A stretch of DNA of 64,000 bases from G965230615 sp965230615 (lineage in GTDB: Bacteria; Pseudomonadota; Gammaproteobacteria; HTCC5015): positions 2,666,001-2,730,000 of the forward strand of contig OZ246012.1 in the NCBI GenBank assembly GCA_965230615.1, given 5' to 3'. A program made the position numbers and the translations under genes. The notes beneath the pieces were generated by a model that was not told the origin of the DNA, made no database searches, and worked only from the letters and a program-made list of their open reading frames with translations. Below are positions 38,116 to 46,558 of this stretch, in pieces; position 1 is the first letter of the stretch, and the number at the start of each line of letters is the position of its first letter.

Positions 38116-38955
38116 TTACACCGCGCGAGTTTCGACTTCTAAATTATGAATTTCGATCAAAGGCTTCAAAAAAGCCTCCAGATCATAAACACTAAGCTGG
38201 CTGGCAGCATCGCAAAGCGCTTTGCCAGGCTCTGGATGGGCTTCAATAAAAACCCCATCGACACCTGCAGCCACACCAGCGCGCGATAATACCGGTAAAT
38301 ATTGACGTGCGCCACCCCGTGGGTCTTTACTGGGGATCCCATATTTACGAATCGAGTGGGTGATATCGAATACCACCGGATAGCCCGTCTCGTTCATGTG
38401 ATAAAAGCTTCGCGGATCAACCACCAGGTCGTTATAACCGAAGGTGTAACCCCGCTCGGTCAGAATAATCTGATCATTGCCACTCTCAACCGCTTTTTGT
38501 GCGGGTTTATCCATATTCTCTGGTGCCAAAAACTGCCCATGCTTAATATTCACAACCTTGCCTGTTTTGGCTGCTGCCACGACCAGCGTTGTCTGCATAC
38601 ACAGGTAAGCAGGGATCTGCAAAATATCCAATACCTCAGCTGCACTCTCGACCTGATCGGGATAGTGCACATCAGATAACACTGGTAAATCAAACTCTTG
38701 CTTGATTGCGGCCAGCATCGCCAAGCCTTCATCCAAGCCCGGGCCAATATAGTTTTCTAAAGCACTGCGGTTATCTTTTTGGAAGGATGACTTAAAAATT
38801 AACGGAATATTCAGTCGCTCAGAGATTTCTTTGAGTTTCTCTGCAACCGTAAACATCGTGGTTTTATCTTCGATGACACATGGGCCGGAAATCAAAAATA
38901 GTTGATCAGCACCACACTGTATATCGCCAACAGGGACGATTTTCTTTTGTTTCAT
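38116..38955 (-). CDS. kdsA: KdsA-family 3-deoxy-ulosonate-8-phosphate synthase
   Basis: A 279-residue member of the KdsA family, which condenses phosphoenolpyruvate with arabinose-5-phosphate. Conserved parts are GPCVIE, FKSSFQKDNRSA (54-65), LSDVHYPDQ, VVNIKHGQFLAP (Lys138), ILTERGYTFGYN (Arg168), FDITHS and IEAHPEPG. The usual CRQTD motif reads CMQTT: residue 120 is Met where E. coli KdsA has Arg, a residue linked to sugar-phosphate binding. KDNRSA also departs from the usual KANRSS. This may be an accessory paralogue rather than the lipopolysaccharide enzyme. It heads an operon with the aldolase-CBS and HAD genes. Confidence 0.88.
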   Translation of the reverse strand: MKQKKIVPVGDIQCGADQLFLISGPCVIEDKTTMFTVAEKLKEISERLNIPLIFKSSFQKDNRSALENYIGPGLDEGLAMLAAIKQEFDLPVLSDVHYPDQVESAAEVLDILQIPAYLCMQTTLVVAAAKTGKVVNIKHGQFLAPENMDKPAQKAVESGNDQIILTERGYTFGYNDLVVDPRSFYHMNETGYPVVFDITHSIRKYGIPSKDPRGGARQYLPVLSRAGVAAGVDGVFIEAHPEPGKALCDAASQLSVYDLEAFLKPLIEIHNLEVETRAV

Positions 38956-39324
38956 TCAATAACACCTATCTGAAATACACGTAAGCTTCAAAAGATTCCA
39001 TCGGTTAGCCTATAGACCATTTTAAGGCCCGAGGATTCACAACCGGGAAGGCACCGATCCTAGCATAGCTTGATCTTTATATATACGTTTTAAACCTGAC
39101 TGTGAACCGCATCACTTTGGCAAATGCCGACTCCTCTCTGCCTGCGCCAGCCTTACCATGACCTAACCACAACCAACCGGCACCGCAAAAGCATATTAGC
39201 GGCTTTCCCCCAGCCTACAACTCTTTATAAAAACCATTTTAAATCAAAGACTTGGCGTTTTTTATTAGCACTGCCGTCTAACCCACAAACAAGCTATTTC
39301 AACGCAACAATGGAGACAAACCCC
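38956..39324. other. Intergenic region between kdsA-like and GST genes
   Basis: A 369-base spacer between divergent genes. The GST reading frame continues open through 39124-39324, but without family similarity or a ribosome site. Promoters for both directions are expected here; none could be assigned with confidence. Confidence 0.45.
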
Positions 39325-39909
39325 ATGCCTGACAAGGTCACACTTTATGGCTTTAGCGCCAGCACTTACTGCCGTACAACACGCCTGGTCTGCGAAGAAA
39401 GCGGCATTGAATATGACTTCAAGCCACTTGAGTTTCGCAGCGAATCTCATCGCCTGCTGCACCCCTTTTTGCGGATGCCTGTGCTGCAACATGGCACAAA
39501 GCACATTTATGAATCTCTAGCGATTTGCACTTATCTTGATACAGTGGTCAGCACAACACCAGGCTCACTTCAGCCTGACAGCCCGCACGCCAAGGTGACT
39601 GTGCTGCAGTGGGTCAGCGCTTATATGGATTATTTCCCCGATATCCTATTGCATGGCAAACCCGAAAAGAGCACTGACACCTGGCCAGAAAAAACACAGG
39701 AATATTTGGCAATTCTCAATGCTGCGCTCGCTGAGCAGGACTATCTGGCAGGCCCGGCTGTTAGCTTTGCTGATTTGTTCTTAGCACCCGCCATAGACTA
39801 TGCTTTACAAGTAGCGTCATTTGAAAACTTACTGGCACAGCAAACACATTTGTTGCGCTGGTGGCAAAGCATGAGCCAGCGCCCCAGCTTTATTAAGACT
39901 CAACATTAA
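39325..39909 (+). CDS. Glutathione S-transferase family protein
   Basis: A 194-residue GST. The start is ATG 39325 with GGAGA nine bases upstream; an in-frame ATG at 39310 overlaps that site. The thioredoxin-like N-terminal domain reads LYGFSASTYCRTTRLVCEES, with Ser/Cys in the active-site loop, and has RMPVLQHG with the cis-Pro and ESLAICTYLD. The C-terminal helical domain contains the N-capping motif SFADLFLAPAI. Its neighbour, 15 bases downstream, is a cysteine-rich sigma factor, so the pair is probably one transcript and may answer thiol or electrophile stress (inference). Confidence 0.9.
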   Translation: MPDKVTLYGFSASTYCRTTRLVCEESGIEYDFKPLEFRSESHRLLHPFLRMPVLQHGTKHIYESLAICTYLDTVVSTTPGSLQPDSPHAKVTVLQWVSAYMDYFPDILLHGKPEKSTDTWPEKTQEYLAILNAALAEQDYLAGPAVSFADLFLAPAIDYALQVASFENLLAQQTHLLRWWQSMSQRPSFIKTQH

Positions 39910-39924
39910 ATTAATTAACCCGAT

Positions 39925-40791
39925 ATGAATACAAAACAAACCGGAAAACAACAAGCCAAACAACAAGAAAGCAATCTGGTCCTGCGCGCCCAACAGGGCG
40001 CGCAGGATGCCTTTGATACACTCGCCTCTATGCATATGGCACGATTACGCGCGGTTATTCGACGAATGGTCGGACACCCGGACGATACTGACGACCTGAC
40101 ACAAGAAGCACTCTTTAAAGCCAGCCAATCCTTAAAGTCATTTCGCGGTGATGCTTCTTTTGGCAGTTGGCTTTGCGCTATCGGCGTGAATACGGCTACG
40201 GATTTTTTACGCCAACAAAAACGTTGGCGTACACGCGCGCAAGTTATTTATGGTAACCAGTGCCATAGCGATGAAGCACTGCAAATGGAAATTGCCAACA
40301 GTCTGCAAACACCTGATTTTCAATACGATGCCATTGAACATATTGCATATTGCTGGACCTGTGTTGCCCGTTCTCTCGATGCTGAACAAAACGCCGCGCT
40401 GACTTTGCGCGAGTTTATGGGCTTGAGCAACCATGAAAGTGCAAAAACACTGAATATCAGTGAATCTATTTTTCGCCACCGTTTGTCCGCAGCTCGCAAG
40501 CATATGCAAGCAACATTCGATAACCTATGCGCTTTAGTGAATAAAAAAGGTGTGTGCTATCAATGCGAAGGTTTGCGTGAAGGCATGCCAGAGAACATTA
40601 GCGGCCAAACAGCACCTAAGGCCTTTAGCTTTGAACAACGCATTGAGTTTGTCAAAAATGCCAATTTAGATAGTGGTTCAAGCCGGGCAATGCATGATAC
40701 TTTTTATCGCTGCACAGCAAACCTTGAGCAACAAGGTATTGGTGATGCCAATGAAGACTCACTCTGCTATAGCAACGATGCCGCTAATTAG
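39925..40791 (+). CDS. ECF-type sigma factor with CxxC motifs and C-terminal extension
   Basis: A 288-residue sigma-70-family regulator. Region 2 (about 25-100) has DDLTQEALFKA and GSWLCAIGVNTATDFLR. Region 4 (about 150-195) has LTLREFMGLSNHESAKTLNISESIFRHRLSAARK. Two cysteine pairs stand out: YCWTC (143, 146) just before region 4 and VCYQC (211, 214) just after it. A tail of about 75 residues with two further Cys follows. The four Cys flanking region 4 could bind zinc or act as a redox switch. No anti-sigma gene is adjacent. Confidence 0.88.
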   Translation: MNTKQTGKQQAKQQESNLVLRAQQGAQDAFDTLASMHMARLRAVIRRMVGHPDDTDDLTQEALFKASQSLKSFRGDASFGSWLCAIGVNTATDFLRQQKRWRTRAQVIYGNQCHSDEALQMEIANSLQTPDFQYDAIEHIAYCWTCVARSLDAEQNAALTLREFMGLSNHESAKTLNISESIFRHRLSAARKHMQATFDNLCALVNKKGVCYQCEGLREGMPENISGQTAPKAFSFEQRIEFVKNANLDSGSSRAMHDTFYRCTANLEQQGIGDANEDSLCYSNDAAN

Positions 40792-40804
40792 CTATAAGGA
40801 AGGT

Positions 40805-40909
40805 ATGAGTCATTTATTGTTAAAAAGCACAAGATCACTTTATCAATATATTCATTCAGGATGGTGTAAATCAATATGCATATCAAGACAACTTAAAGCT
40901 TTGCGGTAA
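40805..40909 (+). CDS. Possible 34-residue peptide after the sigma factor
   Basis: An ATG 13 bases past the sigma-factor stop is preceded by AAGGAAGG and opens a 34-codon frame, MSHLLLKSTRSLYQYI and so on, ending in ALR. The product would be basic (several Lys/Arg) with two Cys. Placement and ribosome site are the only support. It could be chance. Confidence 0.3.
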   Translation: MSHLLLKSTRSLYQYIHSGWCKSICISRQLKALR

Positions 40910-41180
40910 GCTTTTCTTAAACACTGACATAACTCTTTCCACATAAACCTCTTTAGCACCGTTTAAAACTTATTAAATTTTTATCAAGATATCAAAACGT
41001 TGTTGTTTTTACATTGGCAATATTTGATCACTGCAGTACTATTGGTCAAAGTTAGCCTAACATAGAGCAATGACTGGCAATTGTATAAATTACTTTCTGC
41101 TTATGTTGAAGTATCTATCAGGGGCTTGATGAGTTTTTAGGTACGACGTTGTGTTTTATTGCATAAGGATTGTGCACTGC

Positions 41181-41224
41181 GTATTTATCTGGCTATCCAT
41201 TTGTATTGATAGCCAGATAAATAC
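41181..41224. repeat. Perfect 17-bp inverted repeat
   Basis: GTATTTATCTGGCTATC (41181-41197) pairs exactly with GATAGCCAGATAAATAC (41208-41224) around a ten-base loop. It lies 15 bases past the LysE-type stop and 270 bases past the sigma-factor unit, so it could end either transcript. There is no T-run on either strand. The rest of the gap (40910-41180) is AT-rich with no feature seen. Confidence 0.7.
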
Positions 41225-41238
41225 AGACACCTACTTTA

Positions 41239-41865
41239 TTAATAGCCTATCACTAACCCCAAAGAAACCAACATCAACAACGCCATCACTGTATTAAATA
41301 CTACCCGCACTCTCCCTCTCGCAAGATAGTTCGCCGTTACTTGGCCAAATAGTGTCCACACTGAAATGCATGGCCAAATCAATATCATAAACACCAATAA
41401 AACCGCCAGTACCGACAGCCAATAGCCCTCACCCTGCACAGTGAAAGAGCTAATCGCCGTCACCCCCATCATCCAGGCTTTCGGATTTACAAATTGAAAT
41501 AACATCGCTTCGACAATTGTCAAAGGCTGTGCATTCTGTGACCCAGCACGGTCGCCTGATGGCGCTAGCAACAAACGCCAGGCTAAATACAAAATATAGC
41601 CAGCTGCCAGCACTTTCAGTAACTGCTGCACTTGTGGCACAGCAATAAACAGCGCGCCCAGACCAAAGCCACACAAGGTAAGCAATAAGACCATGCCAGC
41701 CAATACGCCTAGCTGGTGCGGTATCGTTTTACGATAGCCAAAGTGCGCACCGGAAAAAGCCAGCATCAGATTATTAGGCCCTGGCGTAATCACTGATACC
41801 AGCACAAAGCCCATTGCTGATCCCATAACCAAAAAAAATGTTTGCAAACTCATAATTGAACCCAT
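41239..41865 (-). CDS. LysE/RhtB-family exporter
   Basis: A 208-residue inner-membrane exporter of amino acids or similar metabolites. Six hydrophobic helices are visible, with the family motif ITPGPNNLML in the first loop and FVNPKAWMMG mid-protein. The start is either ATG 41865 (GAGA upstream) or ATG 41853; both lie just before the first helix. It is divergent from a MocR-type regulator 83 bases away, the usual pairing in which the regulator controls the exporter. Substrate is unknown. Confidence 0.92.
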   Translation of the reverse strand: MGSIMSLQTFFLVMGSAMGFVLVSVITPGPNNLMLAFSGAHFGYRKTIPHQLGVLAGMVLLLTLCGFGLGALFIAVPQVQQLLKVLAAGYILYLAWRLLLAPSGDRAGSQNAQPLTIVEAMLFQFVNPKAWMMGVTAISSFTVQGEGYWLSVLAVLLVFMILIWPCISVWTLFGQVTANYLARGRVRVVFNTVMALLMLVSLGLVIGY

Positions 41866-41945
41866 ACAATTCTCATAAAATAAATACAATCTATAGTTTA
41901 CAATAGCATATATCACTTAATTGACTTAGCAAATGTTTTATTGTA
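41865..41945. promoter_or_regulatory. Candidate MocR operator with repeated TACAAT
   Basis: The short divergent region holds TACAAT at 41865-41870, 41885-41890 and 41899-41904, and the inverted form TATTGTA at 41939-41945. MocR-type regulators generally bind repeated short boxes in such spacers. The AT-rich setting makes chance copies possible. Confidence 0.45.
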
Positions 41946-41948
41946 CCC

Positions 41949-43337
41949 ATGACAATCTGGATACCTGACCTTTCTTCTTATCGTGGCCCGCGCTACAAGG
42001 CTTTGGCAGCAGCGATTGCCGATGCCAGCCAATCCGGCCAGCTGCAAGCCGGTGCCAAGCTACCGCCACAACGACGCCTGGCTGACGCTTTGGGCGTTGC
42101 CGTCGGCACAGTGACCCGAGCCTATGCTGAAGCAGAACGCCTAGGACTCGTGGAGGCTCGGGTTGGCAGCGGCACTTATATTAAAAGTAGTGAGCTGGCG
42201 GTTAGCTTTCGCCAAGTCACACAAGGCAATAACACCCAACTGATTGATTTGAGCTTGAGCAAAATGCCGCAAATTAATCGTGAGCAATTTTTAGCGCAGA
42301 GCTTTGCTGCACTGCAAAACGATCATGCCGCCTTGCAACGCTGCCTAAGCTATCAACTCGAAGCTGGCAACGCCTACCACCGTGATACTTTGGCGCAATG
42401 GCTGAATAAAAACCGGCTACCTTTTACTGCAGAGCAACTCATACTCACCGCCAGTGGTGTGCACGCTATCTCAATGGCATTACATACTTTATGCCAACCT
42501 GGCGATACCGTATTTGCTGAAGGCTTAAGTTATCCTGGCTTTATTCATGCCACCAAACAGCAACACTTAAAGGCCATTGGTATCGAATTTGATGAGCAAG
42601 GCATCGTACCTGAAGCCCTGCACTCAGCGCTGCAACAACATAATCCCCGGGCACTGTATCTGATGCCATCCATTCAAAACCCAACAGCAGGCAGGATGTC
42701 ACTGCAGCGCCGCGAAGCGATTGCCCAAATCGCACAACAACATCAGCTATACATTATCGAAGACGAAGTGGCTTATGTGCCGACCAGTGAACGCCTGCCG
42801 ACATTTAGCAGCCTGATTCCCGATAACACTTTACTGCTTAGCAGCTTTTCTAAAGGACTTGCCGGCGGATTTCGCCTAGGCTGTATCATGGCACCACCGC
42901 ATTTACACGCCAAACTCGAACATGCTGTGCGAACCAGCTGCTGGAATGCCGCCCCCATGGTGGCAGAGGTTATTTGCCACTGGATTACATCAGGGCAAGC
43001 TGAAGCGGTTAGCACATTACAACATAAAGCCGTTGCTGAACGACAGCAACTGGTGCAGAAGTATTTACAAGCTTTTGATATTAGCAGCCTGGACTATGCT
43101 CTGCATGTTTGGCTAAATCTGCCAGAGCCTTGGCAAAGCCATACGCTGATAGATAAATTGCGGGCACAACACATTATCACCATTGGCGCAGAAACATTTG
43201 CTGTTGGTCGCTTTGCTTCACCACCGGCGATACGTATTTGTATTGGTGATGTTAACCAACATCAATTCACGTCGGCACTGGCAACTATTGCCAATACATT
43301 AAAGCAAGGCATGGATGATTATTCGGGTATTATGTAA
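41949..43337 (+). CDS. MocR-type regulator (GntR wHTH plus aminotransferase domain)
   Basis: A 462-residue chimeric transcription factor. Residues 1-75 are a GntR winged helix (GAKLPPQRRLADALGVAVGTVTRAY). The rest is a class I aminotransferase fold with YPGF near the cofactor, SIQNPTAGRMS, the EDEVAYV strand, and the pyridoxal-phosphate lysine in SSFSKGLAGGFRLG. MocR proteins sense an amine or amino acid through the cofactor. Divergent placement from the LysE-type exporter points to control of that gene. Confidence 0.95.
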   Translation: MTIWIPDLSSYRGPRYKALAAAIADASQSGQLQAGAKLPPQRRLADALGVAVGTVTRAYAEAERLGLVEARVGSGTYIKSSELAVSFRQVTQGNNTQLIDLSLSKMPQINREQFLAQSFAALQNDHAALQRCLSYQLEAGNAYHRDTLAQWLNKNRLPFTAEQLILTASGVHAISMALHTLCQPGDTVFAEGLSYPGFIHATKQQHLKAIGIEFDEQGIVPEALHSALQQHNPRALYLMPSIQNPTAGRMSLQRREAIAQIAQQHQLYIIEDEVAYVPTSERLPTFSSLIPDNTLLLSSFSKGLAGGFRLGCIMAPPHLHAKLEHAVRTSCWNAAPMVAEVICHWITSGQAEAVSTLQHKAVAERQQLVQKYLQAFDISSLDYALHVWLNLPEPWQSHTLIDKLRAQHIITIGAETFAVGRFASPPAIRICIGDVNQHQFTSALATIANTLKQGMDDYSGIM

Positions 43338-43471
43338 TTAATACAGGCAGTGCCAAGCGGCTAATCGTAAAACCAACGCACAAAAATAATCCCATATTAC
43401 TGGCCGGTAATATGGGACAAATGTCAACACATTCAATCGTTGCGGATGCTCAATCCAACTATGCTTTAGCC

Positions 43472-43654
43472 TTAAGCTGCTGTGGCCCGAGGTTTTTTCT
43501 CGGTTATCCACTCAACTTTTATATTACTTAATCGTCTATCGGGGTTGACTCGACGATCACACGCCACCAGTCTGCCATTACTATCCTGGAAAGGAAATTT
43601 TACATTCCGGAAACTTGCTCTTCTGTCACTACCAAAGCGCTTCTCATTACTCAT
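43472..43654 (-). CDS. Small DRR-repeat protein
   Basis: A 60-residue protein starting at ATG 43654 with GGAAGG six bases upstream, a strong ribosome site; the frame extends further up without one. It contains three Asp-Arg-Arg motifs (GSDRRASF, ACDRRVNPDRRLS) and ends EKKPRATAA. Such short DRR proteins occur widely in gammaproteobacteria with unknown role. It is basic and has no membrane helix, so nucleic acid or phospholipid contact is possible (inference). Confidence 0.65.
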   Translation of the reverse strand: MSNEKRFGSDRRASFRNVKFPFQDSNGRLVACDRRVNPDRRLSNIKVEWITEKKPRATAA

Positions 43655-43989
43655 TACAACCTTCCACTCCACCTTAATATTATTGCGTACTCTCATCATT
43701 ATTAACTACGCTTAATTACTCGCTAATCTGAGGCAGTCTATTTTTATGTGTAACGCTGCTGCCTTTGTTATTGGTAAAAGCAATTAGCATTCCAACTTTT
43801 GAAAGGAAATAAATGCACAAACTTTGCTCATTTCACTTTATGATATTGCGCCATAAATGAACAAATTGGATATTTTGGAATAGATTAAGCCAGCAATAGA
43901 AACGATTGGCTATTGAGTGACTATTTTTTAACCAAGCAAAGCAGGAGCATGTTGTACAGACTTCGTCAACAATGACGAGTTTTCTACAT
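43655..43989. other. Intergenic region
   Basis: A 335-base spacer upstream of the DRR-protein gene. A 63-codon reverse frame crosses it, but it overlaps the terminator at 43990 and has no support. I see no other feature. Confidence 0.45.
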
Positions 43990-44021
43990 AAAAAAACCGG
44001 CGTCGATATCGACGCCGGTTT
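43990..44021 (-). terminator. Strong palindromic terminator
   Basis: A perfect 28-base palindrome at 43994-44021 (half site AAACCGGCGTCGAT) is followed on the reverse strand by a run of seven T. It ends the phytase-like gene at 44045. Confidence 0.92.
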
Positions 44022-44044
44022 CATTTAGAACTATAAGGAACAGC

Positions 44045-46360
44045 TTACTTAAAAAGCTTTCTAATTCTTAATAGTTGTGTTTCACCATTAGAATCATCAA
44101 CACCATCATTGTCATTCACAATCAGTGTTGTGCCGTTTTTCAATACAGTTAAGCCTTCCACTTTTTCCAAGATCAAACCACCTGGTGCGGCTAAATCTGG
44201 CATTAAGTCACGTGCCAATGATTTTTCCACCACAGGGAAGCTTGGTATCTCACCTGCAGCGGCATCGGCCAATGGTGTTAAGCCAGCAACAGAGAAAGTA
44301 TATACACGCTTAACAGCTGCATCTGGTCCGGCTTGGTTATCACGCTCGACGACAGCAAACTTATCTTTACCCAATGCTGTGATTTCTGATAAACCAACCC
44401 AACCGCCATTCGCTGATTCTACTGCATCCAGCGGATAATAGAAAAAGCGCCAGCTACCATCATTGGTATTATAAACACCAATGCGCACGTGATCTTCTGG
44501 GTCATTCGCCCACTCACGCTGGAAAGCAACATAAACCAGCTCACCGCGACCAGCACGTGTTGCAGCAACACCTTCAAAACCAAACCGAATCTGACGTGCA
44601 TTGCTTGTCTCAGGCAATGTGACAACTTGCTCAATCAAACCTGATTTACCAACTTTCAACAATAAGTTGAATGTCTCAAATGGACGGCCTTGATCACCAA
44701 CAGTACCTCGACCTTCTGAAACAACCCAGAAGCCACCTTTATAACTGGTTTCAATGCCTTCCAGATCCAGGTTAACTGTACCATTTTCATTAACCATTGC
44801 AGGGTCAAGCGCAGCTAACAGTCCCATCGCATCATTTAATACGATTTCTTTTGTAATCTTGGCTGGCTTTTGCCAAACGTTCATGGCAAAGATACGGCTC
44901 TGTTGATAGAAACTATCATGCACAGCATAGGCTTTATAAAAACTACGCTTATCAGCCGCTAAACCAGATAATGCAGCCCAAGGAATGGGTGTGCCGTCAG
45001 CACGATTCTTTGACACCACTGTTGGATATGATGGTAATGACCAACCATATTTTTTCTTATCTAACTGATAAATGTTAAGTACCGAACGGAATTTATCACC
45101 ACGATCATCATCTTCACTCGCCGCGATGAATAGATCACGTTGTGGTATGGCCAACAAGCCTTCTGGCGCAACACCTGCAGGTAATACTTGTACTAGTTTC
45201 AAGCCAAAACGACTTAAACGATAAACAAAAACAACACTTGAACGCTCTGAGCCAACAAATAAATAAGCAGTTTTGTTATAGCCTTTGCCATAAACAGCAA
45301 ATTCAATATTCTCTGGCTCATTACCTTTATTCTCTGAACGATCTTCAGGGTAATGACCTAAACGAGCAACGATATGCTCATTGCTGTTACCAGAAGAAAA
45401 CAGCACACTACCATCTTTATTATAAATCGTGAAACCACGGCTACCACCATTTAAATCACCTTCATCGGCAGTGGCAAATAAGCGATTGTTAATCCAACTA
45501 ACACCATCTGCTTCACGTGGCACATCTGTCAAACTGCTGTTTAATTCGATTAAATCATTTTCATTCGTATCAATCTGATTTAAATCAACAGTACCAGCAT
45601 TAAAATCATTAACGATGCTACCATCTGTTAAATCAACTAAAACAATATGATTGTTTTCTTGCATGGTTACAACAGCAATATTACGGCTATTGATATCAAC
45701 ATATTCTGGCTCTGGATCTTCTGGAAAAAGATCAGCAAGGCCTGTTAGGTTAACATTGCGTACAGCCCAATCCGACGGCTCACCCACCAGATCGACAATT
45801 GCCAAAAAGCCAGCTGGCGCTTGTGGCGGCTCACCATCACCTAGGTCTTCGTCACGCTCATTTTCAATGGCAATAGCCGCGTAGCGATTATCCGGACTAA
45901 CAGCAACCGAATCAGGCTGCCCTGACAAAGGTAAGGTAGCAACAATTGTTTGACTATCAATATTAATAACTATCAGTTCGCCACTCGTGTTGACAAAATC
46001 AGCTGATGTATTCACAGCCACTAAGGCATAATCACCAGCAACAGCAACAGATGTCGGCTCACCACCTAATTCAACAATACCTGCAGCTTGCGGATTGCTT
46101 GGGTTAGCAATATCAACAAACCCAAGGTTCTCTTGCTCGCTATCTGTGTAAACCAAGGTATTACCATCATCACTGGCAGCTACGATTTCCGCAACGGTTT
46201 CATCTTCGATATCCGTATTTAAGAACACCGGGAAAGCAGCTACACGCTCAAACACTGCTTTATGGCCATAATAAGTTGCATTAGCTGAACCCGCTGTTAG
46301 CGACAATAATGCAAGTACCGCCGACAAAGTTATTTTCCTATCAGCTTGTCGAAATATCAT
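44045..46360 (-). CDS. Exported phytase-like esterase with propeller repeats
   Basis: A 771-residue secreted protein. The signal peptide ends at GSANAT. Residues about 30-420 are propeller blades of the choice-of-anchor/YVTN type (IVNPS-like NPSNPQAAGIVELGG, then SVAVSPDNRYAAIAIEN). Residues about 440-770 resemble the esterase-like phytase domain: DLEGIETSYKGGFWVVSEGRG, FGFEGVAATRAGRGELVYVAFQREW, NGGWVGLSEITAL and KVEGLTVLKNGTTLIVNDND. Members may hydrolyse phosphate esters; this is inferred. With the PhoX-type gene at 19.7 kb, the window encodes two extracellular phosphoesterase candidates. It has its own terminator. Confidence 0.82.
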   Translation of the reverse strand: MIFRQADRKITLSAVLALLSLTAGSANATYYGHKAVFERVAAFPVFLNTDIEDETVAEIVAASDDGNTLVYTDSEQENLGFVDIANPSNPQAAGIVELGGEPTSVAVAGDYALVAVNTSADFVNTSGELIVINIDSQTIVATLPLSGQPDSVAVSPDNRYAAIAIENERDEDLGDGEPPQAPAGFLAIVDLVGEPSDWAVRNVNLTGLADLFPEDPEPEYVDINSRNIAVVTMQENNHIVLVDLTDGSIVNDFNAGTVDLNQIDTNENDLIELNSSLTDVPREADGVSWINNRLFATADEGDLNGGSRGFTIYNKDGSVLFSSGNSNEHIVARLGHYPEDRSENKGNEPENIEFAVYGKGYNKTAYLFVGSERSSVVFVYRLSRFGLKLVQVLPAGVAPEGLLAIPQRDLFIAASEDDDRGDKFRSVLNIYQLDKKKYGWSLPSYPTVVSKNRADGTPIPWAALSGLAADKRSFYKAYAVHDSFYQQSRIFAMNVWQKPAKITKEIVLNDAMGLLAALDPAMVNENGTVNLDLEGIETSYKGGFWVVSEGRGTVGDQGRPFETFNLLLKVGKSGLIEQVVTLPETSNARQIRFGFEGVAATRAGRGELVYVAFQREWANDPEDHVRIGVYNTNDGSWRFFYYPLDAVESANGGWVGLSEITALGKDKFAVVERDNQAGPDAAVKRVYTFSVAGLTPLADAAAGEIPSFPVVEKSLARDLMPDLAAPGGLILEKVEGLTVLKNGTTLIVNDNDGVDDSNGETQLLRIRKLFK

Positions 46361-46558
46361 ACAGTTCTCCCACGAATCGTTATTGGACTAGAATCTTTTA
46401 AAAGCCCTGGACAGTAACTGCACATAATGTCACTCACATGACAAATATTTCGTTTTTTTAAAACTTTTATCAATGCCACATACACAATATAGAATAGCAA
46501 ACTGACTTAACATACTGTCATTATCAGAATACTTATCATTTATTAAGATATAAGTGTA

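Noticed and set aside
43833..44024. 63-codon reverse frame upstream of the DRR protein
   Set aside because: It overlaps the strong palindromic terminator of the neighbouring gene and has no ribosome site.
46361..46558. CTGTCAT-like boxes ahead of the phytase-like gene, considered as a Pho box
   Set aside because: Only half sites are present, without the direct repeat at 11-base spacing that PhoB needs.
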